Of a stretch of 64,000 nt of DNA, positions 1 through 14,036 are shown in pieces. The notes under the pieces were generated by a model. That model saw only the letters and a list, made by a program, of their open reading frames with translations. It did no database searches and was not told the DNA's origin. Position numbers and translations under genes: made by a program. Positions within the stretch are counted from its first letter, which is position 1. Each line of letters starts with the position of its first letter. The DNA comes from Serilophus lunatus (lineage: Eukaryota > Chordata > Aves > Passeriformes > Eurylaimidae). Location: NCBI GenBank assembly GCA_013399895.1, contig VXBA01004389.1, positions 3,224,001 through 3,288,000 of the forward strand. Reading direction: 5' to 3'.

Positions 1-2905
1 GCAATTTCCTTGCCAAACTAAAAAGAAATATCCCTACAAAGATATTTAAAAAGAGACAATACCTGCTTTGGTGATCAGTCCATGCAAAGCCTTTTTGAGA
101 ACTGAATTTAAGAAGACATGCTTAGTTAGAGCTGGAAGTCTGCCTTTGTTCACATAAGAATGAACTGACCTGAAACAGCATTTCGTCTCCTTTTCAAACC
201 CTCAGACAATTAAAGGTGTAGCTCAAGAAATGTCCTGCATGAAAGAATAAAATGGAAACATTAACAATGCTCAGTAGTTTCTGCCCAGACAAAGGACGTG
301 CGGCCATCAAGCTCAGGAAAAATTATAACCTCACTTCACGTGTTGCAGCATATTAACTAGGGATGACCTGATCCTGCTGGCACGGCTATTCCACGGAAAC
401 ACTGTGCAAATGACAAAAGTGAAAGGGATGAGGATTTTTATCAGCCAGTGTCTGGCAGAGGTGGTGTCTCATGATATGTGATATGTGGAGATGCCAGGTG
501 AGCACAAACCTCTGTGGAAAAGGGAGGAGCGCAGTCGATCCCTTCCAAGTCCTTGTCCAAACATCCCTGCTGTTCCAGCTGCTCTCCTTCACTGGTCTTG
601 AGGAAGTTGAATGGATCAAAGTTCTGCTGAAGAATTAGATTTAAATACGACTTGTAGTGCTTTCATGGAATAATTAGAGGATGATGAAAGACAAAATATC
701 CTCAACTTCTCTGCCACACACTTGCGGTAGGGTTACGCAGCTAGAGAGAAGGTGACAGTTAAGCCCGATAAATGTTAAAAACCAATGTTGTGTCATTTGC
801 AATTTAAAATTTTTGAATTTTAACTTATTTGGCTGTTCCAAAACACTTCCTCCAAGAACTCTTGAAGAACCGTGGTCACTATTTTCATTGATCTGACAAG
901 ATCTAACTGAAAACGCAGCTTTGACCAATTCTAAAACTGTTTACTTGAAATGGTATCGAGCAGAGTACCTGTATCTTTATATGAAATCATTCTATACCTT
1001 TATAACCCATTTCGGTTTTCTCTGTAACATCTGGATAAGACACTCTGGGATATATGACATTTTTGCCTTGTGTATCTAAAGACACACTCCTGGTCCAACA
1101 GATCCACTAGGAAATTTACAGTCTTTATCAAAAGCTGTGCACTGAGATTCTTACAAAAGAGGTGGCAACTGATGTAATGTTTGCTCTGCTTTAATCTTTG
1201 CTATTGAAAGGAAACATTGATGCGAATAAAGGGCAAAAGAACTTGAGTGACCAAACCACGTTCTGGAACATATAAGGAAGTGAGCATTAGGATGAGATCT
1301 ACCACACTGCTTGTACCTTGCTCCAATGCGGTGCTGTGGTCATGATTTGACCAAGGTAATTAAAAGGCCCTGGTATCATTTAATACTTCATATAGAAACC
1401 ACTGGGAACTTCTCGTGCTGTGGCCTGCTGAGCTACAACCTAAACATGGATTTCTTCTTAATGCCTTTGCACGGGCAAAAGTAGTTGCTATTTGGCACAT
1501 CACCAGTCCTTGAAAATCAGTAAAAACATGTGTGATTTCTTTATAAACACTTTCTCTCTGCTTTCTTAGCCACTAAGTCAGGCAATGGATTTCTGTATTA
1601 TTCATTTATTAAGAGTCTTCAGTGTTGTCACATTTTTCATCATTATCTGTTAGGTTTTTCCAGCTATTCCTCCTGGCCCAACACTTGAAAATTAAAAAAA
1701 AACAAACCATGAAATATGCTGGATTCTCCTAAGAAGCTTCAAATCTTTCTCCAGATTTCCAGCAAATCAGGCAACAATTATGATACAGTTTGCACAAACC
1801 ATAAAATATTCCAGAAAAGTTCCTTTTCTTAATGTATTAATGTTTTAAGATAAGCAATTATCACTGCCAAGCCTTATTTATTTTCACAGACTGATAGCAC
1901 TGTGATTTCATTAATAATCAATAAAAGAGGAAATAAAAACCTTCCCTTTAAGCATCCCATTTATCGTGAAGGAGTCTTCTAGTTTAAAGCAAAAATGTAA
2001 TGCAGATGGATGGTGACAACATCACTGGAAAGATCCTAAGGCATTTACATATTTTTCTGATTCCAAACCCATTAGAGAAGTCAGGTACATTTTGCACTTA
2101 CTTTTGAGCACTGTGAACACCATGAATTTAATAATAAAAAGGTTCCAAGTCACTGCTAGCATAGTGCTAAATGCAACCTGTATTTCTCATAGGTTTTTTC
2201 CTAAGTGACAATCTCGACAAGTCTAGACAGGATTTTTCTCCCCCTTATTCACTGAATTCCTCCCATTATGCTACTGTAAATTTCCAGCAGCCTCTGCAAT
2301 GAAACAGTGAAGCTAAAACCAAACATAAAGCAGTGTTACAAACCCTTGTTGGATAGTGGTGGGGAAAGGGCTTTTTCTACAAAACTAGTGTTTATAATGC
2401 GAGCATTTTATTTTTATATATCCAAGAAAAAAAGTCATGAATAGTGGTATCAGGGAATGGCTGCAGATGAATAGATGCTGCTAGAGGCTGGGATGACCTT
2501 ACAATGTAAGAGAGTTTTTAGGGTGGGAGGTAATGTCTTCTATTAAACCTGGAAGAATCATTAAATTATTAAAGCTGGAAGAATCATGACTATTGTGTAC
2601 CCCTGGTAAAAATTTTGTGTCTGAAAATATCTTTTGGGGCTTCCCTTCTACTGAGAGCAATTGTTCTTTCTACCATCACTTATTAATTCATTCACATCAT
2701 CACCATCCAACCCTCCAATCCTCCAACCCTCGCAGTCTCTGACACTGCCACAGACAGACAGTAAAAGTATCACTCTAAAGAATCACTCAGTGCTTCTCTA
2801 TAGGCTTTGGGGTGAAAAATGTCCAAGAAGCATGGGGAGAAAAACAAGACTGCAGTTCTCTGTCCTGGCTTACCTACCTCTGGAGGCAGGGGACAAAGAG
2901 GGTTA
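1..2905. other. Intergenic, no gene seen
   Basis: AT-rich unique sequence downstream of LRP1B. The open frames are short (up to 84 codons), overlap in both strands and lack any recognised domain or splice context. No RNA gene or transposon was recognised. Confidence 0.7.
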
Positions 2906-3010
2906 TCATGGAATCGTAGAATGTTCTGTGTTGTAAGGGACTCACAAGGATCAACGACTCCAACTCCTGGTCCTGCACACATCAAGCCCAAGAATCCATC
3001 ATGTGTCCTG
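2906..3010 (-). mobile_element. CR1 LINE fragment (3' end)
   Basis: TCATGGAATCGTAGAATG begins the reverse complement of a CR1 3' end. It is followed by the family pattern of AAGGGAC, TCCAACTCCTG and a pyrimidine-rich stretch. The element is on the minus strand with its 3' end on the left, and is 5'-truncated and diverged. Confidence 0.75.
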
Positions 3011-4087
3011 CATTAGCTTAGGAGATGGACAAACTCCCCACAAAAGACCCTCTGTGCAAATCTGTGCCTCCGTGCAGACCCAGCTAAGCCGAATAGAGTC
3101 AGAGCTTTGTATAGAGGAACCACCACCATCTCCTAGGCCCTTGCACCAGTCTTGTTCTCAGCAAACAGTGAGGAGCAGGGCTGGCATGGGGCCAGTCATG
3201 CTGGCTCAGCTCCTGCAAAAACCAGCCAGGACAAGGAGGTAAAACACCACTCAAACTAACAAAGCCTTCCCTAAAGGGGAGGTCAATATAGAAAAAGATA
3301 ACGGGATTGCTTTATTTTTCAAAAGCATAATCTTTTAATGAAAACGGCTAGCACCGAGTCACTTATTTTTCCTGTATTACATGGCAACACTTGTCTCGCA
3401 GTCAGGTACTGCAGGCATGCTTTCAGTGCTGGGCTTTTAATGAGGTGCTTGATCCTTATGTAAAATCAGCACCATAGCCCTTATCCAGCAGGAACTAACA
3501 AGGAACTATAAATGGCCCAATTACCAGATTGAAATGTCATTCACACATTTGTTATCTCCCACACCAACAAGGAAAAATAACACAGAGACACAGTAGCTGA
3601 AGGCAAATTGAAATTACTGTCAATTGAACTAGAACTTGTGAAGCTCTTTATGTAATTCAAAGCTTTAAAATTTAATGTGAACTATATTTAGTTTCAAACA
3701 CCAGTTGGGTTCATTGATTGTTTTAGGCTGGCCAAAAGTCACAATATCCTTATTAATAATATTAGCAGCTCTAAGTGTTGCCTACATGATGATGCACTAA
3801 AAGTTCTTAAGAGAAGTTATTTAGAGAAGTCACTTTGGGAGCAGCAGCCCTCAGGATGGAAAATTTCTGGGACACCTGGTCCTGGAGGTCAGATGCTCTT
3901 CCTACAAGTGACCACCACTTCAGGGTAAGGCATGATAACTGAAGAAGGGACTTTGCATGTTTGGCTTTTAACTGAATTTTTCATCTGAAATCTTAATCAT
4001 TCTGTTCCTAAATCATGTGCTGGTTAACTCTGAAAACGTTAATCTCAAATTATTGAGATCTTTATATTGGTAATACTGGAGCGCCTA

Positions 4088-4325
4088 AATCACAGAATTA
4101 TGGAATGGTTTTTCCTGGAAGTGATCTTAAAGATCATCTAGTTACAACACCCATGCCATAGGCCATAGGCAAGGACACTTTCTAGACCGGGTTGCTCTAA
4201 GCCCTGTCCAGCCTGGCCTTGAACACTTCCAGGGACAGAACATCCACAACTTCTGAGGACAAACTGCTCTAGTGCCTCACCACCCTCATAACAAATAATA
4301 AATAAAGAAACAAACAAATAAATTC
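4088..4325 (-). mobile_element. CR1 LINE fragment (3' end)
   Basis: This is the reverse complement of a CR1 3' end, with CACAGAATTATGGAATGG, then GATCATCTAGTTACAAC, GGCCTTGAACACTTCCAGGG and CCTCACCACCCTCAT. It contains a local duplication near 4152 (GCCATAGGCCATAGGC). It is 5'-truncated, and the right edge fades into A-rich sequence. Confidence 0.9.
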
Positions 4326-6503
4326 ATCTTCCCTGGAAGAAAAAGAGACCTCCTTATAGCGTCATAGTGTTGAATATTACAGTAACATTACAATAATATG
4401 AGCTATCCTAGACAATGAGAATGTCATAGGCATGGCATGGCAGCACCTCCCATCTTCCCCATTTCACAGGCCCATGATCTAACCCAAGCAGGGCTCTGAA
4501 ATAAAGATTTCCCAATAAGAGCTAGGACAGGCAGCTCCCAGCAAGTAGACATGATCTAAATCCCTCTCTGCTTTCACAAAAATAAAGCTGTTTTTCTCTT
4601 TCCTTTCCTGTGAACTGTGTTATTACTGTTGGACACCCGGATCCATGCTGATAGGGGATGCCATGATCCCTTATAAAACACTTTGGATGTAAAGATGAAA
4701 CAAAGCTTTGCACTGAATGTCTTGCTTCTGAAGCACTCAGGGAAGGTACAGGGCGCGTTTAGATACCAGCACTGACGAGTTTATAAAGCCAGCTAAGAGA
4801 AACGCGCAGTATTCCCTCTCTTACCTCGAGCTGTCAGTAGATTCGCTAATTGGGACTGTGAAATTGCTCATTGCTGGTGTTGTCTGAAAGGAAAATGAGG
4901 GATAGGGATAAGGAGAGGTGCTGAAATGGAGGATGCTGGTTTGAGATTCCCTCAGTTCTAGATAGAGCTTTTACAAATGTGTATCGAATGTTTGCAATAT
5001 ATTTCTGTCGATTCTCAGCCAAGAAATTTCAAGCAGATTTTAATATCTGTGCTTAAATTTGCTTGCAGGAACACTCTTATATTGCACTTTTATATAAAAC
5101 CAAATTATGGTAATGAGTGTTGCTGAATGCAGAGAGATATAAGCCTGGAAAGAACAAAGATGTCTTATCTTTTCACCTTTGTAAATGAATATTTCAGGTT
5201 TTTAATAGTGAAGTAGCTCGTTAATTCATTATATTTCACCGAACTTTGGTGCAGTGAAGGGATACGGCCTAAATTTGAGTGATATTTGGTAAATCTCACT
5301 TTATCAAGTGTCTTGCATAAAATACTGAAGTCTTTTATAGACACACCATATTTGGGACTGATTTGACTCTGAAGTGCATTTTTTCCATATTAATGAAAAA
5401 AAAATATTAGCAAAACAAAGAAAGTCTGATTTTCATCAAGACCACATATAGCCTGAGGATTTTTCATGAGAGTATTGCTATAAAGTATCAAAAACATTCC
5501 AACCAAATTAAAAAAAAATACTCCTGAAATGTTTCTATTTTTGCTATTCTTAATATTTCAAACACAAAGAGCTACTTACTACCATTTAGTAGGTCTTTCC
5601 TTTTCCTCTTACATTTTCTCTGTTCTGTTTTGTTCTGATGGCTGATCTTCTGGAGGACTTTCAGGTGGTTAGTGGGCAGTGTTGATTTTGGGGTTTTTTT
5701 CACATTCCAACTATTAGAATGGAAGAGCAAGATAAATCACTTTTTCTACCCATCATTTTTCTCCTGGAGTATCCTTTGCATCAGCATTTCCCTCAAGCTA
5801 AACTCATGCTTCACCAGTCTTTTAAGCACAACAAACAATCTCGAGGTTGCCACCTCATAGCAGAGTCAACCCAGCTTGCAAGAGAGGATATTACATTCTG
5901 CTTTCTACCCTGCACACATCACTCCCTTGGAAGTATATGCTCCTTTCTGCTGTTTAATAAAGGAAGCTTTGGCCTTTGGATCAAATGTCACTAGCAATCC
6001 CCATTGGAAAAGTGGTGTGTATTGTGGATTTGCTGCAAAATACACTGTATTATGGAAATTTTCCTTAGGAATAGAGCGGGCAAGGATTCCAGGAAAAAAC
6101 CCAATACACTACAGACAGGCACATAGAAAACCACTGGAGTGGATGAAGCTACTTCAATTTATTACTTTTTAAACATCATCTGGGTGAAGGTGCTTGGTTT
6201 TGGTTTTGGGATAACTAGACAGTGTGATCAATCCTGACTCAACGGTGTTTTTCCTTTGTCATGGCAATGGAAAACTACAGCAAAACACAAATCTGGGCAG
6301 CACTCGTTGTGTGAACAGCTGCTATGAGTAACTCACATAATTTTCTTTCCTGATCCGCTGTGTAGTCAGGGCACTAAGCTCCCCTTGCTTTACTCCATCC
6401 CCAAAGGCTTGCAGGTTTACACTTGCAAGGCTGTAAATACAGCACCACAAAGTTTCTACTCTCCTCTGATTCTGGGGGCTGTTTTTAGTTGTTGGTTTTG
6501 TTA

Positions 6504-6638
6504 CATCACAGAACGGTTTGCATTGGAAGAGACCCTAAAGATCCTCTTGTTCCAACTCCCTGCCGTGAGCAGGGACGCCTTCCACTAGACCCGGTTGCCC
6601 CATCCAACCTGGCCTTGAACATTTCCAGAGATGGGATA
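6504..6638 (-). mobile_element. CR1 LINE fragment (3' end)
   Basis: Minus-strand CR1 3' end: CATCACAGAACGG, TTGGAAGAGACCCTAAAG, CCACTAGACCCGGTTGC and CCTGGCCTTGAACATTTCC are all family hallmarks. It is 5'-truncated. Confidence 0.92.
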
Positions 6639-9600
6639 TTTATAAAGGTTATCAGAAGTTTTGCCTGCCAGTCTAGGTTGTTTAAGCTTACACAGAACTT
6701 TAGTTACACACAAACAAGCAGGAGTGTTTAAAGGACATCCCTACTTGAAGACAAACAAGAACTGAACCCCTGTGCAGGAGTGGTCCCTACATTAGAGCCT
6801 CACGTGTAGATTAAATTTGCCACAGGAAAAGAATTTTTGAAGGGAGTAGATAATCATCTAGATAGACATCCAAGGTATCCAGAGACAATTAGTAGCTGCC
6901 AAAGAAGCTGGAAGGAAATTTAAACATTTATATTTCAGATATTAGTGTGCAGGATTGTTTTTGCATCTTCATGTTCTGAGTTTAGGGAAAGAGCTTCATT
7001 ATTTTTTTTCAGGCACTTCACCGCTGACAGAGACAGATTACTGAAATGTATGGTCTTTAGGTCTCATTCAGTTCCTAATCACTGGATCCTGGGATGCAGT
7101 CAGGTAGCATTTTTCTCTCCAACCACTTTACAATTTGTAGGTGAACTCAGTAACACTTTCTAAGCTTGTTTAATATTTCTAGTGTGGTTGTCAGCTGGCT
7201 TATGAAATGTTTACCTTTACTGTGGTTTTTTTGTGTTCCTCTCAGTGAGTTTCTTCTTTGGAAATTAAAGCTATTCATGATCTTTTGCAAAGATGTTGCC
7301 AGTGCTGCTGACCAGAAACAGCGCTGAGTTTCCGGAGGCCACTCTATAATTGCATTTTGGAATACAAATGAGTTTACTCTCCAAAGAAGATATTTCATTT
7401 GAATTCTTCCCAACTTCATTTCTTTTATAAACTCCCATCATCCACTGTTCACGCAGTCTATCCACAAATTAAATAGTATTTTGTGACTGTGCAAAGTAGC
7501 TCCTGTATGGGATTCTGGTACGTGATCTTGGCCCTGGTTTATAACCAGCTCTTTGTGAGGGTGAAGGACAGAGGAAGCAAAGTGGGTAAAACCCAAAGCC
7601 TGCGTGACGTGCATCACTCTGCAGTGATACTAAAATTGCAAATTCAGAGTCCCTGACTTGCACAGCTGTGAGTCAAATTGAAATAAAATAGGGAACAAAT
7701 TGCAAGTGAATACTATCTCAGACCACCTAGAGTCTCTGTGATGGAGTAATGCTGGAGTAGTGCTGTCAGGTGGTGGCAGTTACTATTAGAGATGCCCTAC
7801 TGTGGGGATTTGGGTGAAAAGTCTTTGGAAATGCCAGATTGTTCCAAATTTCATATTACAGTATTGTGATTTCAAAAGCCCTATGTGCTAAACCCCCTCA
7901 GCAGGTTGGAAGGGAGACTCCCACAGCTCAATATATGTCCTGCCAGAAAAAACTGTTGTCACAACAAATGTTGTCCTATTCCATTCTTTTTCTCTTGCTT
8001 TTTGGTGGCATTTTTACTGTTTAATTACTGAAACACACATTTATGCACTAGGCAAGAGCTCCTGAGAACCTATGGTCTGTCTCTCAGCACTGTAGTGTCT
8101 CAATCAAACCCAGCTTTCCACCATAAACATCTAAAAAGGGATTTTCTACTTTGTCCCCACATAATCAGTGTCAGCCCTTCATTATGGTTTTAACACACCG
8201 AATTCTTACACCATCTATGTTTATATGCTTTAAAAATTTATAATCATGATTTTCCATCCAGTCTGGACATTGATAGCTCATTTTATCTTTCTACACAGTG
8301 CTCGCTTTGCCGACCTGCAAACCGTTTTTATAGCTTTTCTCTAAACTCCCTCCAAATTAGTCAACATCTTCCTGCTAATGATGCATTCAGAGTTAAAATA
8401 AAGGTGAAAAAGCATCACTAAATGAGCTCCCTTCTACGTTAGCATTACATTAAATGAAAGCAAGTTCAAGTGAAAAGGCTGATCTTAATGGTAGTAGCAG
8501 CTCAGTCGACATCTGCTTAGATGTGGAGCCACTAGGAAGATGAATGGCTGCATGAATTTTAACAGATCAAAATGCTAATGTGGAATGCCAATAAACAGAA
8601 CCATTTGGATGAATATTTGATGGATTCAGGAGAACTTCATAAGGATTTCAATTTTATTAAAAAGGTCTTGGAAATTAGAGAGTGACAGAAACTTGTTCAA
8701 TTCCTGCTGCTTAAAGGGAATTGTGGTGGGTTTTTTCAATCTGACATTATGAAGTTTTTTAAGACAAGGAATAGTGAGTATGGAGTCTCTATAGCTATAG
8801 ACATGTCAGTCTTCAGGGAAGGCCTGAAAAATTGATTCTGTCTGCAGCAGAAGGGACACCTGGGACTCGGGGCTTGAGGTAGAGAAGGAAGTTTTCCAAA
8901 ATACTAGAGGGAAAGCAAGAGTTGTGATGAATGATAACTACATGCTGAAATCCTTTGTATTCACAGGCTACCATAGAGTTTGGTGTTACAAGTAAGCAGA
9001 AGAATGGACTTATGTGGAATTGCTCAGGTTATAAAACATTTTGGTTGTATAGGACGATTTGTTTTAAAGTTAAAATTGTACGTAGTTCTGTACATGCCTT
9101 GCATGCAGCACAGTGCAGAAAGGTGAAAAATTAAGTATCATTAAAAAAGTCTGCTCATAAAAAATAAAAAAGGTAAAAGTTAGAAAACATTAAATGCCAC
9201 CATCTAGATCCACAAATGCTAAATACTTAATCTTTTGTACTTTAATTACATGAGTACTAATTCCATGACAAAGTGTGTCTGGCTGAGTTAAAAATAAGTA
9301 TGAGTAAAGCAACTTAGATTCCACACCAATTCATGAGAAAACTTCCTATGCTTCCCACAGTTAAGCTTGATTAAGCTTCAAACATTTATGGAAATTCATA
9401 AGAAAATATAACTTCTAATGAAAAGGCTAAAAGTTCTTGTAAATTTTTAATATGAACTCTACAGACAATTACATTAATAAGATTTAATTATACCATGAAA
9501 TATTTAGTGTTTTTCTCTATGCTAAGTATTATTTTTAACATAATTCTAAAAAGATTTGAAAGCTTGAGAGATACCAAGAAACAAAACAGGAAGACGTATT

Positions 9601-10611
9601 AAAAAAATTAATTTTGACAATGTATTAATTGTACAGATTAGTGTTTCTATCTTTAATTAAAGAAAAGGTAACATTTTGGCCAGCTATTGCATTTTATTCT
9701 CTTTATAAATAGAGATATAAGAAATAATTTGTGCACTATGTTTAATTAATAGAAAAAACAGCTCACATATTATAGGTCTCATATTAACAAGTGTCATATA
9801 ATCTACAATTATCATCAAAGTTTTGGCAGAAATGCATAACTATTTATTAGTGTCTATATTTACTTTTTATTATGCCAAAACTAACCAGCCATATATTTAC
9901 TATCATCCACAATCTGATTCACTAATTAATCGACTTGTGAAATACAATTTCCTAAATTTTGTGCTGCTGCTATTTTTGTTATATGGCTCTTTGGTCTCAT
10001 ACTGCTTCATAATTAACAGAGGCCGAGTTTCCTGCAGGAAACACAGTGGATTCTGTTCATCCTCATCCTCACCATTGATTCTGCTTCAATGAAGGCTGCA
10101 TCCATACTGACCCACAGACTGAGCTCCCATTCCCACACGAATTCTGACTCTGCTTGCCTACACAGCAGCCTGTGGGTGCTGGGACTTCCAATTGTGATTT
10201 AAGCATATTGCCATAAGCAGGGGACAGCTGTAATTGGAAAAACAAGTTGTTATTCCTTAAAATGCACTTTTCTAATGTCATTGCAGTCTCCCCTGTAGTA
10301 CCTGATTTCACTGATGCTCATAAGAATTAGGTGCCAGAACACCATCAACTGAAGTTTTTCACTCAAAGCATGAACAAAATGCTTTATGCATCTAATAAGA
10401 CCAATTTTCAATACTCAGAAAGGAATTCCAAGGCTTCACCTGTTTTCAAGGTGAGTGTAGGGCAGGTGAAACATCCAGGGCAATGTTCTGGAAACCACTG
10501 GAGAGCCCATAAAAACATGCAAGAAAAGTCCTTCCTGGGATTATTGTCTCCTCCTGAATAGTAATGAGTGTTGTGAAGGCAGCCCTGAAAATACAGCCAT
10601 CTTTATTTTTA

Positions 10612-10624
10612 TTTTTTTTTTTTT
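10612..10624 (+). repeat. Poly(T) run
   Basis: Thirteen consecutive T bases 34 bases left of the CR1 fragment at 10658. Confidence 0.85.
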
Positions 10625-10657
10625 AAGTGGGATGTTTGTCTTTACACTTCTTAAATT

Positions 10658-10742
10658 ATAGAATCACAGAATGATTTTGTTTGAAAGGGACCTTAAAGTT
10701 CATCTAGTTCCAACCCCTCTGCCATGGGCAAGGTCTCTGCAG
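10658..10742 (-). mobile_element. Short CR1 LINE fragment (3' end)
   Basis: ATAGAATCACAGAATG, AAAGGGACCTTAAAG and TTCCAACCCCTCTGCCATGG mark the last 80 or so bases of a CR1 element on the minus strand. An AT- and CA-rich low-complexity stretch follows on the right. Confidence 0.9.
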
Positions 10743-11321
10743 TTAACCCATGCACTGACTAATATATATATGTTTTTAATGCATATAATGTATAATGCTT
10801 ACATATGGACACACACACACAATCTGCACAGAAGTAAAGCCTCCAACCTTTTCTTCCCCATCCTCTCCCATTCATGTCAGAAATACAGATTATTCTTCTC
10901 TCTGCAGGGCATGATCATAATTTGTGGCAGAAAGAGGTGAGGGCTGTACCACTTCTTGGTACAGGAAGGTCTCTGCCAGGACAATCTCTCCTTTCCACAG
11001 ATATCTCCACATTGAGGGCACTGTGTGATTAAAGGGATGAGTTTTGGAGCCTGCTCCTCACACCAATGGGGTTTGACATATGGAAAGGGGAAATGGTGCC
11101 CCGCAGCAACACCCAGCCTCAGCAACTCTTAATGTTTTATTTAATAATTTGTAACAGGAGGAGGTGCTATGATTAATTTTTAATACAAAACACACATGCT
11201 GTTTTGCTGTAAGCTCTTTAAAAGATCTGCCTGCAGCAGACACAAAATTTGATTTCTTGTCTACCTTGTCTCACAGCAGCTGGGGCACCACAACTTCTTC
11301 TGAACTTGTCCTCAGTGGGTG

Positions 11322-11397
11322 GGATCTCTGCCCATGGTGGTGGGTTGGAACCAGATGATCTTTAAGGTCCCTTCCAACTCAAACCATTCCATGATTC
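11322..11397 (+). mobile_element. Short CR1 LINE fragment (3' end)
   Basis: Plus-strand CR1 3' end: CTCTGCCCATGG, GGGTTGGAACCAGATGATCT, CCTTCCAACTCAAACCATTC, ending in CATGATTC. Only the terminal segment is present. Confidence 0.88.
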
Positions 11398-14019
11398 ACT
11401 CAGTGGTATCATTCTATCCCATTTCACAGATTTTCTTCTGCCCTTTCCTCCCACTTTCTCCTACCTTTTTGAATTATTATCTCTTTTTTCCTTTTACCTA
11501 CAACACTTCATTAGCTTTAACACACTATTTCCTTCTCCCTACTCTGACAGGCTGCAGTTTTGATTTGCCTCTTTTCCATTTTATTTGGAAGCCCGTGCAG
11601 GAGGGAAAGGAGCAAGTGGCCCCACAGAAGCAGGGAGGCAGCACAAGGGCTGGCACATGGGAGCCACCTGCCCCACATGCCACATGATGTAGAGATGTGA
11701 ACAAGAAAAATTACAGATGGGGAGCAGGTAGCTCAAGGAGAGAAGCTGCAGTAAAGCATGAGGAGCCAAGACCCTGGCCTCAGAGGAGACGAGCAAACAA
11801 ACCTGCCCAGAGATGAGAGAAAAGAGCTCACAGTTTGCTGCAGCTCAGAAAGAGAAACAGCAAATCCCACAAGCTAGCACAGACCTGCAAGCATGGCAGG
11901 GGAGGGAGGAGGGGATGTTCAGAAACCCTTTTTCGCTGTTGCTCCCTCTCGGCTCAGCTCATTTCTTTGAGGGTTTTTGTTTGTTTGTTCATTTTAGATG
12001 GCAAATACTAGGCAAATTTGAACTTCAGGTTAAAAAGAAATGTGGGGATTTTGTGTGTGTGTGTTTTTGTTTGGTTGGTTTGGGTTTGTTTTTAACTTAA
12101 AACGTTCTATTTTTTTGAAATCTCACCACCAGGAAAAGGCAGACCATCTTCGGGACACAGAGAAAGAGATGAGCAGTGGAAGACTTTCAATTCTGTCAGA
12201 TCAGAAAGCAATTTTAGATTTTAATTTTTTTTCAGCCTGTATGGGCTAGGAATATAAATCCCTCAAACATATTCAGGCACCTGCTGCATGGCATTGTGTG
12301 ACACCTAATGAAAGCTAGTGCTTAGCTATAAAACACACACCCCACTATTATTTGCACTCTTATTTCCACTCTAAGCAGCAAACTGGGCACAATAGACCTC
12401 ACCTTTTCTTTGCAATGTGCAGGACAGTCCCACATGCCTCTCTCCCCACCGGCGTGCAGGAAGGTTGGACCAGCAGCCTGTAGTTAAAAAAAGTGGTCAG
12501 CTGCTGTTACCACAGTTTCCATCATCAGACTTTGCAACAAGTATCTCAAAATTTGACACCTCCAAATCTTGATTATTCCCTCAGACACATTGCCATGCAC
12601 ACGGGCAGGAGAAAGGGAGAAGAAACTGCTGGGGACAGTGCACTTTGGTATCCATGGAGAGCACAAGGTTTAAATTTACACTCTTAGAATATATTGATTT
12701 GAAAATAAATATCAATATGCCTTGCCCCCTTACAAGCTTTTTCTGGAACACTAATTCATTATATAAATAAATCAATTAAATGTGTCTGTATTAACTTTGT
12801 TGTTCCTTAAAGGAGTTTTCACAGCAGTTGGTGTCTCTAATATTTTTGAGATTATTCTTAATGCAAATAAACCTTGTCCTTAAAATGGGAACTCTTCTCT
12901 CTCAGTGTCAGGACAGGCCAGCATCCAAGTGCTGCCTCTAAATACTAATACATATGGTTATGGTTTTATTTATTTCACATTTTGTCCCTTCAAGCTACTG
13001 CATTACAAGCTGATGCCCCTGACCTCAGCCAGAGAAGTTAATCACAGATAAACATCGGCTTCCTCTTCTCTAAATACTCTTTGTCTTAATTAAAAATTTT
13101 TTACATACAAAAAACATTAATCAAAGCAAAGACACATCAATGAAAAGCAAAGAGAAAATGTACCAACTACCCTGCTGGCAGCTTGGAGTGTATCCTCCCA
13201 GAAAGCCAAGTTGGTCTGTGCTTCTGCTGGGTTTTAACAGCAGTCCTATAATTTTTGTCATCAATAAAAGCACTTGTAGCCACCCCATGGCAGCAAAGAT
13301 AATAAAGGCAATGCAATCCCATTCTCCAGGCAGTGCAGAGCTATGGATGCCTCTCACCACCCTGTAGACCTCTGCCAGGGAGGATGACTGAAAGTGCTGG
13401 GAGCCTCTGTGAGCTGGGGGCAGGGCCAGCTTTGGTGGGCCCAGGATATATCCAACGATAGCACATTCTATGCTCTGAAAATAGAGGAAAACAAAAGTCA
13501 GCCAAGTGCAAGGAAAAGAGTTAAAAACAGGATAATTTTGCAACTCACAACAGAGAAATGAAAATAGTATTTGGCTAGAGCTCATCTTTAACCCAGAGGC
13601 AAACCCAACAGGGGCTGGTGATAGCATTTAGCTATTATCCCCTATTGTGACAGAGAAAAACCATCAAAATAGATCATTGTGTTTGAAATAGGGCTTTGTC
13701 CTCACTACACACACAGTCTGGGCTGATGACACCACTAGCCTTATCACAACCCAGTGCTTTGACAAGGAGCCTCATGAGTAAAGCAAGGGAAGGTTTATCA
13801 TCATAGATCTAGTTGTCAGTCCTAAGAATACTTTCCATTTGAGTTTGGTCATTAAGATAAGTTAGGTCTGCAAGTCTTGCCTTAGTATCAAGATAAAAAT
13901 AAACTAATGCTTTCCCTTCACCCATATCATTTCTGGTCCTCACATACACTTTGCAATATTATTACAAAATAGTTTGACACACATACATATGTATTTATAA
14001 AATGACATTTTCACACATG

Positions 14020-14036
14020 AAAAAAAAAAAAAAAAA
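14020..14036 (+). repeat. Poly(A) run
   Basis: Seventeen consecutive A bases. No LINE or processed-gene sequence was recognised directly upstream, so it is not assigned as a retroposition tail. Confidence 0.9.

Larger units (their letters stand above)
3011..10657. other. Intergenic, CR1 fragments only
   Basis: Apart from CR1 pieces at 4088 and 6504 the stretch holds no supported gene. The segments at about 3400-3720 and 9100-10000 are AT-rich with many TAATTA-like and ATTTA motifs and could include conserved noncoding elements. This cannot be tested without alignment. Confidence 0.65.

Noticed and set aside
11319..11687. 122-codon plus-strand open frame starting inside a CR1 fragment
   Set aside because: It begins in transposon sequence and has no recognised protein family. 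CR1 ORF2 coding sequence is not present, since only the 3' end of the element remains.
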